DNA of 47,494 nt from an uncultured Clostridia bacterium (GTDB lineage Bacteria > Bacillota > Clostridia > TANB77 > CAG-508). Location: NCBI GenBank assembly GCA_904419495.1, contig CAJFRV010000017.1:1-47494 (forward strand), given 5' to 3'. This document shows positions 8,846 to 18,959 of this stretch, piece after piece; position 1 is the stretch's first letter; each line of letters opens with the position of its first letter. A model generated the notes under the pieces. It saw only the letters and a program-made list of their open reading frames with translations, did no database searches and was not told the origin of the DNA. A program made the translations under genes and the position numbers.

Positions 8846-11800
8846 CTATTCCTCTTTCACCAACACATTCTCATTTCCAATAATCCATCTAAAAATATCT
8901 AAAATATCTTCTGTTACATACATCTGCCCACAACTCTTGTTTTCATTATCTACTTGGACAAAAACAGGCATATTGTTTTTATCTCCGGTGAAATACTTTA
9001 TAGCACCTCTTAATTTCTTTTTCTCCTCTTCGTCAGCATTCGTAATATTTAATACCAAAATCTTATGTTTTTGTTCTCCAAAATCCTTGATATCATTTGC
9101 TACAATCTTTGTCGCATCATCTTCTCTTATGCTTAATCTTCCTTCTACTAATACAATATTCTCTTCTGTTAAACTTGAACCCGCCTTCATATAAGCGTTT
9201 TCGAATACAATAATCTCTGCTTGACCATATAAATCTTCGATTGTAACAAATGCCATAATCTTGTTATTCTTCGTATATTTCTTTTTGATAGAAGTAATAA
9301 TTCCTGCATATTTGACATGGTCTCCATCAGAAAATTTTGGCTTTTCTAAATTGATTTCTCCACCATCATATTGCATTGATGAATTTTGCTCATCGATTTC
9401 TTTCATTTGCATTGTGTTAATATTGGTTTGTCTTTCAATTTGATTTCTTATTTTTTCCAATGGATGTCCTGATATATAAATACCTAACATTTCTTTTTCT
9501 GTTGATAGTAAGTCTCTTTCTGACATTTCTTCATGTTCTTCAAATACATATTTCTTTTCATTTAATTCTTGTTTATCCTCTTCTGAACCTAAATCAAACA
9601 TAGAAACCTGTCCTGAAAATCCTTTTTTCTTACTACTTTGAATGGTATCTACAATATTTTCAAAGGAAGCAAGCAAAGTACTTCTGGTTTGTTCAAAATT
9701 GTCAAATACACCTGCTTTTATCAAACTTTCAATACATTTTTTATTAACAGCATCATCTGCAATTCTTTCACAAAAATCTGTAAAGCCTTTGTAATCCCCA
9801 TGCTCATTTCTTTCCTTAACAATATTGTCAACTGGTACAGTTCCCACATTTTTGATACTTCCTAAACCAAATCGAATTTTTCCATCTTCAACTGTAAATT
9901 TGGTACTACTTTTATTAATTTCTGGTTTTAAGATTTCAATTCCTAAATTTTTACATTCATCAATATATTGTGGAATTTTATCTAAATTTCCCAAGAAGCT
10001 ATTTAAAGTTGCTGCCATAAATTCTGCTGGATAATATGCCTTTAGATATGCTGTTCTATATGCGACAACTGCATAACAAGCGGCATGAGATTTGTTAAAT
10101 GCATATTTTGCGAATTCTGCCATTTCATCAAAAATTTTATTGGCTGATTCTGCGTCAATTCCATTTCTAACACATCCCGGAACAATTACATTTCCATTTT
10201 CATCTACTTGTCCATTAATAAAGATTTCTCTTTCTTTTGCCATCACATCTAGCTTTTTCTTTCCCATGGCTCTTCTTACCAAGTCAGCTCTTCCTAAAGA
10301 ATAACCTGCTAAGTCACGAACAATCTGCATAACTTGTTCTTGATATACCATACAACCATAGGTTACATTTAAAATCGGCTCTAATCTTGGATGAGTATAT
10401 TCATTATGTCCCGGATGTTGTTTTCCTTTAATATATCTTGGAATTTGATCCATTGGTCCCGGTCTATATAAGGAAACACCAGCAATCAAATCTTCAAGAC
10501 AGTCAGGTTTTAATTCCTTCATAAAATTTGTCATTCCCTGAGACTCAAATTGAAAAATTCCACAAGATTTTCCTTCTTGCCATAATTTATATACTTTCGG
10601 ATCTGCCATATCTTTGTCAAATTCTACATCAATTCCTCTATTTTTCTTTACCAAGTCAATGGTATCTTGAATAACTGTTAAAGTTCTTAATCCTAGAAAG
10701 TCCATTTTTAATAATCCTAGTTCTTCCAATGTTGTCATGATATATTGCGTAGAAATTTGATTATCTCTTACATATAATGGAACATAGGTGTCTACTGGGT
10801 CTTTTGTAATAACAATTCCACAAGCATGAGTCGATGCCTGTCTTGGCATTCCTTCTAATCCCATAGCAATATCTAATAGATTTTTCACTTGTGGGTCATT
10901 TTCATATTTTTCTCGTAATTCTATATTTTGCTCTAAGGCTTTTTTTATGGTGATATGCAATTCATTTGGTATCATTTTTGCTAATGTATCTGCTTCTGCA
11001 TAAGGAACATCTAATACTCTTGCTACATCTCGAATAACCATTCTTGCAGACATGGTTCCAAAGGTGATAATCTGTGAAACATGATCATGTCCATATTTTC
11101 TAGACACATAATCAATAACATCTTGTCTATGTTCATAGCAAAAATCTACATCAAAATCAGGCATACTGATTCTTTCTGGGTTTAAAAATCTCTCAAATAG
11201 CAAACCATATTTCATAGGGTCAATATCTGTAATTTCAATCGCATAAGCAATAATAGAACCTGCTCCTGATCCTCTTCCGGGTCCTACAGGAATATTATGC
11301 GTTTTTGCATAATGAATAAAGTCCCAAACAATTAGGAAATAATCTACATATCCCATTTTTTTGATAACCCCAATTTCATATTCTGCTCTCTCTAAGATTT
11401 CCTTACTTGGATTTTCTCCATATCTCTTTTTAATACCATCATCACAAAGTTTTTTAAAATAATCATAATGTGTCGGATATTCTGGCGGTACATCATAGTT
11501 GGGTAATATGGTATGTCCAAATTCAAATTCAACATTACATTTATCTGCAATTTTCACCGTATTTTCTATGGCATCTGGAAATGCACTAAAATATTCTGAC
11601 ATTTCTTCTGGAGATTTGACATACAATTCATCTGTATCAAATCGCATTCTATCAGGGTCACTCATTCGTTTTCCTGTTTGAATACATAATAGAACTTCAT
11701 GATTATAGGCATCTTCTCTTTTTAAATAATGGGCATCATTTGTAGCAACTAGTGGAATATCTAATTTTCTTGCTAGTTTTACTAATTTTTGGTTAGCCAA

Positions 11801-12349
11801 TACTTGTTCCTTAATTCCATTATTTTGGATTTCTATATAATAATCTTCACCAAAAACTCTTTTATGCCATAAAGCAACTTCTTCTGCTTTTTCTTCTTGC
11901 CCATTTAATAAAGCTTGGTTAACGGCTCCTGCTAAACAAGCACTTAAACAAATCAATCCTTCATGATATTTTTCTAACACCTCTAAATCAATACGAGGTT
12001 TGTAATAATAGCCATCTACAAATCCAATAGAAACCAATTTACTTAAATTTTTATATCCTTGATTATTCTTTGCTAATAAAATCAAATGATAATAATGGTT
12101 ATCAATATTTGGCTCTTTATCAAATCTGCTTCTAGGTGCTACATACACTTCACAACCAATAATAGGTTTGATTCCTTCTTTTTTACATGCTTTATAAAAG
12201 TCAATAGCACCATACATAACTCCATGATCTGTTAATGCCATTGCCTTCATTCCTAATTCTTTAGCTCTTACTGGTAAGTCTTTGATTCTATTTGCTCCAT
12301 CTAATAAACTAAATTCACTATGTATATGTAAATGCACAAAATCTGACAT
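8846..12349 (-). CDS. dnaE: DNA polymerase III subunit alpha (DnaE)
   Basis: FVHLHIHSEFSLLDGANRIKDL PHP domain, VGPGRGSGAGSI, PDFDVDF, SHAACYAVVAYRTAYLKAYYPAEFMAA, C-terminal OB fold. Start placed at MSDFVHLH (12349), not the tool's 12457. Confidence 0.97.
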   Translation of the reverse strand: MSDFVHLHIHSEFSLLDGANRIKDLPVRAKELGMKAMALTDHGVMYGAIDFYKACKKEGIKPIIGCEVYVAPRSRFDKEPNIDNHYYHLILLAKNNQGYKNLSKLVSIGFVDGYYYKPRIDLEVLEKYHEGLICLSACLAGAVNQALLNGQEEKAEEVALWHKRVFGEDYYIEIQNNGIKEQVLANQKLVKLARKLDIPLVATNDAHYLKREDAYNHEVLLCIQTGKRMSDPDRMRFDTDELYVKSPEEMSEYFSAFPDAIENTVKIADKCNVEFEFGHTILPNYDVPPEYPTHYDYFKKLCDDGIKKRYGENPSKEILERAEYEIGVIKKMGYVDYFLIVWDFIHYAKTHNIPVGPGRGSGAGSIIAYAIEITDIDPMKYGLLFERFLNPERISMPDFDVDFCYEHRQDVIDYVSRKYGHDHVSQIITFGTMSARMVIRDVARVLDVPYAEADTLAKMIPNELHITIKKALEQNIELREKYENDPQVKNLLDIAMGLEGMPRQASTHACGIVITKDPVDTYVPLYVRDNQISTQYIMTTLEELGLLKMDFLGLRTLTVIQDTIDLVKKNRGIDVEFDKDMADPKVYKLWQEGKSCGIFQFESQGMTNFMKELKPDCLEDLIAGVSLYRPGPMDQIPRYIKGKQHPGHNEYTHPRLEPILNVTYGCMVYQEQVMQIVRDLAGYSLGRADLVRRAMGKKKLDVMAKEREIFINGQVDENGNVIVPGCVRNGIDAESANKIFDEMAEFAKYAFNKSHAACYAVVAYRTAYLKAYYPAEFMAATLNSFLGNLDKIPQYIDECKNLGIEILKPEINKSSTKFTVEDGKIRFGLGSIKNVGTVPVDNIVKERNEHGDYKGFTDFCERIADDAVNKKCIESLIKAGVFDNFEQTRSTLLASFENIVDTIQSSKKKGFSGQVSMFDLGSEEDKQELNEKKYVFEEHEEMSERDLLSTEKEMLGIYISGHPLEKIRNQIERQTNINTMQMKEIDEQNSSMQYDGGEINLEKPKFSDGDHVKYAGIITSIKKKYTKNNKIMAFVTIEDLYGQAEIIVFENAYMKAGSSLTEENIVLVEGRLSIREDDATKIVANDIKDFGEQKHKILVLNITNADEEEKKKLRGAIKYFTGDKNNMPVFVQVDNENKSCGQMYVTEDILDIFRWIIGNENVLVKEE

Positions 12350-12408
12350 ACTTCTTCCTCTTTTCGTATTACTTTTTCTATTTTGCATTATATCATAATT
12401 TTTATAAA

Positions 12409-12439
12409 TGTCCAATTGGGGACGTTTCTTTTTGGGACA
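12409..12439. repeat. Dispersed short repeat, copy 1
   Basis: TGTCCAATTGGGGACGTTTCTTTTTGGGACA; same core at 15517-15546 and inverted near 25004-25046. Confidence 0.8.
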
Positions 12440-12548
12440 TTTTATATTGTTATTCATATTAATACGTGTAATAACTTATATCATTAGTAAAAAGAGGACA
12501 AAAGAATCAAATCAAAAAATAAAATATATCATAAATATAGGAAAAGAG

Positions 12549-12577
12549 GTTCTGTTTTCCTAGCAGAACCTCTCCCC
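12549..12577 (-). terminator. Intrinsic-terminator-like hairpin downstream of the Bax inhibitor-like gene
   Basis: GAGGTTCTG-(loop)-CAGAACCTC stem. Confidence 0.6.
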
Positions 12578-12590
12578 TTGTATGATTTTA

Positions 12591-13241
12591 TTAATCGTCA
12601 TCACTTGCCGAAAGCAAGCGTATAAATAGATTTACTATGTCTAGATATAATGCCACTACACTGTCAACTGCATTATCTAATGTCCGTGGTTTTGTCTGTG
12701 CCTCTGCCCAGTCATATCCTATATAACCGCAGAAAATTAAAGCAACAATCCAGTCCCAAATAGATGGTGTAGAAAATCCGATTAGTAAAAAGATTATTTC
12801 ACAGATAACTACTCCTGTCAAGCAGACAAACAATACTCTTCCCATTGAAAAGAAAATTTGTGGGAATATACTTCCCAGTAAAATCATTAAGAGTGTTATC
12901 GCCACAGTTGTTACCAACGCATTCATAATAGATATCTGATCATAATCTACTAGCGCTATACTCAATACAACACCGATAGGTATTACTACCATATTGTAGC
13001 CAATAAAGCTAACCAATGCATTACTACTTTCACTCAGGTAAATTCCTGCTATGGCTACCACGAAATACCCTATTATGATAGCCACTGGGTTCCACTGCAT
13101 AAAAATTTCTGTACAGCAAACACACATTATAATGTTGATTAAGACCCCCCACAATAGAATCAGTCCAATTACAATATTATAAGTCCGCACGGATAATTCA
13201 TTGCTCTGCCGTCCTCTCATCTTTACTTCTAAATCATACAT
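12591..13241 (-). CDS. Bax inhibitor-1-like multi-pass membrane protein
   Basis: About 7 hydrophobic segments and C-terminal GYIGYDWAEAQTKPRTLDNAVDSVVALYLDIVNLFIRLL resembling the BI-1/YbhL C-terminus. Confidence 0.75.
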   Translation of the reverse strand: MYDLEVKMRGRQSNELSVRTYNIVIGLILLWGVLINIIMCVCCTEIFMQWNPVAIIIGYFVVAIAGIYLSESSNALVSFIGYNMVVIPIGVVLSIALVDYDQISIMNALVTTVAITLLMILLGSIFPQIFFSMGRVLFVCLTGVVICEIIFLLIGFSTPSIWDWIVALIFCGYIGYDWAEAQTKPRTLDNAVDSVVALYLDIVNLFIRLLSASDDD

Positions 13242-13405
13242 GTTACTTTCCTCCTAAAATTTTATAATATATGTAAACTAACAAAAAATGTTAGAATAAA
13301 AAAGGAACTCTATATAAAATGACTTTTGTCATTCTTTTTAATTATACAATAAATTAGAAAAACTACAAATTATATATCTAAAACATGAACAAGATAGAAA
13401 ATATA

Positions 13406-14266
13406 TTATTTACTATCTTGTTCTATTTTCCTTCCTACAACTGCAAATCTACCATCTTCTACATAATATGAACAAGTCGATAAAGTGATTAATTGATCTC
13501 CATAACTTGCTGTTGCATCAATAGGATATAATGAAGCATTTTTTGCATTTTTTACAAACTCATTATATTCTTCTTCTGATTCATTATTAATGAAATAATA
13601 ATAACGAAATACATTTTTTTCTGATTTATAATACACTCTTGATTTAAAAACAGAAATAATCTCATATTCTGTATCTTCCTCTGCTGTTGTAAAACGAATC
13701 ACAGGATGTTCTTGATAAAAGCTTTTCTTTTCATATTTTAGCAATTCTTGAAACATCATTCCATTTCCTAAATTATGCCCATAGATTAATAAATTATTAC
13801 TTGGTATGTTCCAGTTATAATTTGCCTCTAAAAAGATTGATCCGTTTTTACTCTTTTCGTTTTTATAATTATGTGTCATATAATAATTATTATCTGCTCC
13901 TTGTAATACGGGATAATTAATATTTGTATTTTCAATTTCTAACCAACCGACAATATCTGTATTTTGTCCTTGTAACTGTTTTACCTGCAACATTCTCTCT
14001 GTTTCCTTTTTTTGTTCCTCTGTATTTTTTCCTATTACTGTTTCTTCATTTTCTTCTATTACCCTTTCCTCGTCTTCTAAAGTATTTTTCGCAACTTCTT
14101 TTTCATATATGTCTATTGCATTTAATAATTTACTTTGTTCTTTTGCTTCTTGTTTTAAGGAAAAAAAGTTTATGATATAGATAAGCGATAAAATTATTAA
14201 TGCAGTTAAAAGTAAATAAATAATAATAGATATTCTTTTTCTTTTCGCTTTTGTTTTCTCTTCCAT
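13406..14266 (-). CDS. srtB: Class B sortase
   Basis: N-terminal TM; DIVGWLEIENTNINYPVLQGADNNYYMTHNYKNEKSKNGSIFL, LLIYGHNLGNGMMF, ITLSTCSYYVEDGRFAVVGRK (catalytic H, TLSTC, R). Confidence 0.93.
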   Translation of the reverse strand: MEEKTKAKRKRISIIIYLLLTALIILSLIYIINFFSLKQEAKEQSKLLNAIDIYEKEVAKNTLEDEERVIEENEETVIGKNTEEQKKETERMLQVKQLQGQNTDIVGWLEIENTNINYPVLQGADNNYYMTHNYKNEKSKNGSIFLEANYNWNIPSNNLLIYGHNLGNGMMFQELLKYEKKSFYQEHPVIRFTTAEEDTEYEIISVFKSRVYYKSEKNVFRYYYFINNESEEEYNEFVKNAKNASLYPIDATASYGDQLITLSTCSYYVEDGRFAVVGRKIEQDSK

Positions 14267-14304
14267 AATGACTCCTTGATATTAGTTAAGGATAGACATT
14301 TTGC

Positions 14305-15423
14305 CTACCCTTCTCTATTTTTCTTTTTCATAGAAATCATGACAGTTGATGATAATACAATTACTAGTATAGCTAATCCTAAATAATTTTCTACACCAGT
14401 TTTTGGTGTTTCATCTTTTTCCTCAGTCTCTGGTTTTGTTTCTGGTACAGTTGTTTCTACTGTAGAAATTTTTGCATAAATTGTTGCGTCTGCATTTAAT
14501 GGATTATTAAAATTAAATTCTGTTGTATAATTAGCATCTGTATAATATCCATCTATTTGTTCATTATCTTCTAAAACAATATGTGATTTTACTAAATCAG
14601 CTGTAATCATTGTTCCTTCATTTGCTGTAAATCGAATCTCTTTATCCTTAGCCATGACAGTTACAATTACTTTTTGTTCATCTGCATTACCAGTTACTTT
14701 ATCTGGTACAGCTGTTTCTGCAATTACATTATTATACTTATCTGTTAGAACAACTTTATCCTCTGTCAAAACAATTTTGTTAGTTGTATTTGGTGTATTC
14801 GTAACTGTAAACTCTGTTAAACTATCATTTTCAGCAATTTTTACTACATTTTCTGTTGAATCTGATTTTAGAGTACCATTCATTGTTAATGTCGGATTAT
14901 TTGTTGCCGCTGCTCCTTTGGCAATTTCAATACCATTATTTGCACCTGTTCCATTATATCCTAGATGTAAGTCTATAACTTCAACATTACCACCATTTGC
15001 AAGAACACCACCATATTTGAAGCCTGTTATAGAAACATTATTTAATATGACTGTTGCTCCATCATATGCTTGTACACCATATTTAGGTCCGTTTTGTAAA
15101 TTAATATTTTTTAATGTTAATTTACCAGCAGAAAATTGTGCTGTAAACATAGTTTGATTTCCTGATGTTGATGTCCAATCGCTAGAACCTGTGATGGTAT
15201 ACCCATTACCATCAATCGTAAGTTCTTTTTGAATAACAATTGGTGCCTTTACCGTAATATTATTTTGTAAAGTAATGGTTTCTCCATCACCAACACTAGA
15301 AATGGCACTAAGTAAAGAACTTTCATCTGTAACAGGTGTTGCAGCCTTAGCAAAATTTGGTATAAAGAAACTAATTGCAAAAATTGCTATAAAAAATATA
15401 ATGAATTTAATTGTTTTATTCAT
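14305..15423 (-). CDS. Cell-wall-anchored beta-helix surface protein with TPKTG sorting signal
   Basis: Signal peptide; parallel beta-helix-like N-terminal part (ITLQNNITVKAPIVIQKELTIDGNGYTI...); C-terminal ETPKTG-VENYLGLAILVIVLSSTVMISMKKKNREG. Confidence 0.85.
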   Translation of the reverse strand: MNKTIKFIIFFIAIFAISFFIPNFAKAATPVTDESSLLSAISSVGDGETITLQNNITVKAPIVIQKELTIDGNGYTITGSSDWTSTSGNQTMFTAQFSAGKLTLKNINLQNGPKYGVQAYDGATVILNNVSITGFKYGGVLANGGNVEVIDLHLGYNGTGANNGIEIAKGAAATNNPTLTMNGTLKSDSTENVVKIAENDSLTEFTVTNTPNTTNKIVLTEDKVVLTDKYNNVIAETAVPDKVTGNADEQKVIVTVMAKDKEIRFTANEGTMITADLVKSHIVLEDNEQIDGYYTDANYTTEFNFNNPLNADATIYAKISTVETTVPETKPETEEKDETPKTGVENYLGLAILVIVLSSTVMISMKKKNREG

Positions 15424-15516
15424 TTTTTCACCTCCACTAAAATCTATTTTTTCCTGTTTTTCATTTAATTATTTACAAAATTTCTAATTAAAATTTTCCA
15501 ATTTTTTATTTAAAAA

Positions 15517-15546
15517 TGTCCAATTGGGGACGTTTCTTTTTGGACA
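15517..15546. repeat. Dispersed short repeat, copy 2
   Basis: TGTCCAATTGGGGACGTTTCTTTTTGGACA flanked by AAAAA and TTTTT. Confidence 0.8.
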
Positions 15547-15689
15547 TTTTTATATCAATTTATAAAAAAATTTATAAAATTAAAAGTAATAAATACATTT
15601 TTTAAATTTTTTTATAAATTAAGAGACGAGATATTTCTTTTTCATAAACAAAATCATCTCGTCTCCAAAATTTCATAAATGAATTAACT

Positions 15690-17257
15690 CTATTTTATAT
15701 ATTTTACATAGCCTGTTTTATCTGAGTCTGTTTGTGTATAATTTGTTGTTATATATTCTCCAATATTTGTGATTTCTTCTTTTATATAAATGGTTTCAGC
15801 AGAATTTAATAAATTTCCACAAGAAGTACTTGTGTTTAAATTTTCTGCAATTACTAATGAGTCTATTGTTACATTTTTTAGATATCGGCAATTATTAAAA
15901 GCTCCCGTTCCTATATTTTCCACATTTTTACCTACTACTATACTCTTTATACAAGAACTATTAAAAGCATTTATGTTTATTTGTTTTACATTATCTGTTA
16001 TGGTAACACTTGAAAGTGAAAATGTATATCCAAATGCACTTTGATCTATTGTTTCTACCATTTCAGGAATAACAAAATCGCCTGCACGACCTCTTGGACA
16101 CAATTTTAATATTTTTCCATCTGCTGAATACAAAATATTTTCCTCAATTTTATATCTAGAATTTGTATTATCTATGCTAATTTCATTCCAGTTACCACAC
16201 TCTCCAAAACTAGTTATTCCCCAACAATCATTGTTATTTTTAAATGTTACACTTTTTAAATTACCGCAATGCCAAAAAGTATAACTCCCTATGCTTGTAA
16301 CATTTTGTCCAATTACTAGACTTTGCATATTATTTACACTATTAAATGCATACGAATCTATTTTTTCTATATTATCAGAAATTTCTAAATCATATATATT
16401 ATTACATTTTCTAAAAGCATTTTGCCCGATTCTTGTTACTTTTTTCCCTTTATATGTTTCTGGTATGATTAATACACCACTAATTTCTTTTTCCTTTAAA
16501 GCATTTCCATAGGTACTACTTCCGTCTCCAAGCATATAGCTAACAATTTGACTTTCACTTGTTGTTATATTTCCATATTGATCTAGTCCTGTGAAAACAA
16601 GTGTATCTTCATTATTAAAAATTATATAATACATAAATGTAATTGCCGTATCTTCTGTAATTTTCCCTGTTATCATTTCTTCATTTGGAATATACCCTGC
16701 TATTTCAGGTGCATTTTTTGTGTATTTATCTTTTAATATTACATACTGATATTCAGATAATATTTGATTTTTACTATCAACACATTGTACTGTTAAAATT
16801 TTTTCTCCATTTGTTACTTGAATATATTCTACATCTCCATTTGTATTAACCGTATAATATCTTTCACTTTGAATAAATTTTACTATGTACTCATCATTAT
16901 CTCCATCTAATACATCTGTTATACCATTTCCTAAATCTTTATTTAATTCTTCTTGTAACTCACTTTTGACTATATTTCCATACTTATTTTTGTTCATAGC
17001 TTCTACTGTTGCAGTTTCTACAGCTTCTTTTTCACTATCAATTTCTGTACTTTCTTTTGCATTTCCTGCATTATTAATGATGCCATTCTCTCCTGTAATA
17101 CTACTTATAGTTATTCCTGCTAAAATTAATAATATAATTATGGTTATTATCAAAACCAATATTGTTATGCCTTTTTCTGTTTTTACTATTTGCTTTTTTG
17201 TTATTACTACTTTATTTTGTTTTTTTCTTCTTGTTTTTCTTTTTTTATATTGTTCAT
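15690..17257 (-). CDS. Pilin-like N-terminus plus BspA-type leucine-rich-repeat surface protein; 5' end appears frameshifted from the ATG at 17257
   Basis: GITILVLIITIIILLILAGITISSITGENGIINNA followed by LRR_5-type repeats (VTRIGQNAFRKCNNIYDLEISDNIEKIDSYAFNSVNNMQSLVIGQNVTSIGSYTFWHC). ATG with AGAGGA RBS at 17255-17257 is one frame off. Confidence 0.75.
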
Positions 17258-17456
17258 CCTTTATTCCTCTTTCTTTTGTTTTCTATTTGTTACTATCAGT
17301 TAAATACTTTAAGAAATTATAAATTTACAAACATATAGAAATAAAGGCTTTTAAAATATTTTTTTGTAGATTCTGATTACATTTTTTATATTTATTTCTT
17401 ACAAAACTTTCTCACTTTTGGTTGACTTTATTATATTTTATTGCTATTATGAAGAT

Positions 17457-17497
17457 GAAAAAATTTTCTTAGAGTATTTAACTCTAAGAAAATTTTT
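17457..17497. terminator. Strong hairpin, bidirectional terminator-like
   Basis: AAAATTTTCTTAGAG-TATTTAA-CTCTAAGAAAATTTT perfect 15-bp stem with A and T flanks. Confidence 0.7.
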
Positions 17498-17658
17498 TAT
17501 ACTTCTTTATATTTTTTACTATTCATGATATAGTATTAACATAAGATTTCTAGTTATACTTTTTTGATCATACTCTCACATATTTATTAATTTGTGTGAA
17601 ATCATTAGAGTTAAGCCATGTTTCTATTATAAAATTTCTTTTATACCAGAAAAAAATT

Positions 17659-17683
17659 AAAATCTAGCTTATGGCTAGATTTT
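17659..17683 (-). terminator. Intrinsic terminator of hsp20
   Basis: AAAATCTAGC-TTATG-GCTAGATTTT followed on the minus strand by AATTTTTTT. Confidence 0.75.
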
Positions 17684-17688
17684 GATTT

Positions 17689-18108
17689 TTATTCAATTGG
17701 AATATATTTCTTTTCTGGCAATTCTTTTTTGTCCTCTTTTTTAGGAACTTCAATGGTTAATGTTCCATTTTTGAATTTTGCCTTAATTTCTTCTTCTTTT
17801 ACATTTTCTCCTACATAAAAGCTTCTTGAACATTCTCCTACATATCTTTCTTTACGTACATATTTTCCTTTTTCTTTTTCGTCATCTACTTCTTTATTTA
17901 CACTTGCATGTACTGTTAAATATCCATCTGATATCTCCATTTTAATGTCTTCTTTTTCATATCCCGGTAAATCGATATCAATTAAATATTTATCCTTCTT
18001 TTCTTTGATATCTGTTTTCATTACTTTACTTTCTGTTCCCTCAAAAAATGGATCTCTAAACATTTCATCAAATAAATCAAAATGATTTCTTCTTGGTATC
18101 ATCATCAT
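17689..18108 (-). CDS. Hsp20/alpha-crystallin family small heat shock protein
   Basis: DIKEKKDKYLIDIDLPGYEKEDIKMEISDGYLTVHA...RSFYVGENVKEEEIKAKFKNGTLTIEVPK. Confidence 0.95.
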   Translation of the reverse strand: MMMIPRRNHFDLFDEMFRDPFFEGTESKVMKTDIKEKKDKYLIDIDLPGYEKEDIKMEISDGYLTVHASVNKEVDDEKEKGKYVRKERYVGECSRSFYVGENVKEEEIKAKFKNGTLTIEVPKKEDKKELPEKKYIPIE

Positions 18109-18222
18109 AATAATCAACTCCTTCATTAATTATATATTTATGTGTTGACACCTTTTTTCGGTAGCACATATTTAGATTAAAAGTACTTTTATCTTTTTTC
18201 ATTTATTATTATATATCTATTT

Positions 18223-18249
18223 TTAGCAAAGTCAATAGTAGAGTGCTAA
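18223..18249. promoter_or_regulatory. Degenerate CIRCE (HrcA operator) upstream of hsp20
   Basis: TTAGCAAAG-N9-GAGTGCTAA; right arm identical to CIRCE, left arm has 3 mismatches, spacer exactly 9. Confidence 0.65.
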
Positions 18250-18401
18250 AATTCACAAAAATTTCATATTTCTCTTCTACATAGCCTATTTCTTAGGATT
18301 CCTTCTGTCCTTTTCAATTTTTAATCTATTTTATGTACAACATTTTACTTATTATTTTATAAATAAAAGACAAGAACTTTTCATTCCTGTCTTTGTATAT
18401 A

Positions 18402-18947
18402 TTAATAATTTTCAGCTTTGATTTCAAAATATGCTTTTGGATGACTACATACTGGACAAATTTCTGGAGCTGATTTTCCAATAACAATATGTCCACAGTT
18501 TCTACATTTCCATATTCTATCTCCATCACGGCTAAATACTAATCCACCTTCAACATTTTCAATTAATTTTTTGTATCTAGCTTCATGTTCTTTTTCAATT
18601 TTTCCTACTTCTTCAAATAAGTATGCAATATGGTTAAATCCTTCTTCTTTAGCTTCTTTAGCCATTCTGTCATACATATCTGTCCATTCATAATTTTCTC
18701 CTTCAGCTGCTGCTTTTAAGTTTTCTACTGTAGATTTGATATCTCCACCTTGCAATAGTTTGAACCACATTTTTGCATGTTCTTTTTCGTTTGCTGCTGT
18801 TTCTTCGAATATAGCTGCAATTTGCTCATATCCTTCTTTTCTAGCTTTAGATGCAAAATATGTATATTTATTTCTAGCTTGTGATTCTCCTGCAAAAGCC
18901 TCCATTAAATTTTTCTCTGTTTTTGTTCCTGCTAAATTCATTTCCAT
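18402..18947 (-). CDS. rbr: Rubrerythrin
   Basis: AFAGESQARNKYTYFASKARKEG, EEVGKIEKEHEARYK, C-terminal rubredoxin WKCRNCGHIVIGKSAPEICPVCSHPKAYFE. Confidence 0.96.
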   Translation of the reverse strand: MEMNLAGTKTEKNLMEAFAGESQARNKYTYFASKARKEGYEQIAAIFEETAANEKEHAKMWFKLLQGGDIKSTVENLKAAAEGENYEWTDMYDRMAKEAKEEGFNHIAYLFEEVGKIEKEHEARYKKLIENVEGGLVFSRDGDRIWKCRNCGHIVIGKSAPEICPVCSHPKAYFEIKAENY

Positions 18948-18959
18948 TTTAATTCCTCC

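Noticed and set aside
8846-12457. 36-aa N-terminal extension of DnaE in the ORF track
   Set aside because: It reads through the dispersed repeat; the natural DnaE start is MSDFVHLH at 12349.
14654-15157. Plus-strand ORF of 167 aa opposite the beta-helix protein
   Set aside because: Antisense shadow ORF; no RBS, and the minus strand has clear signal peptide and sorting signal.
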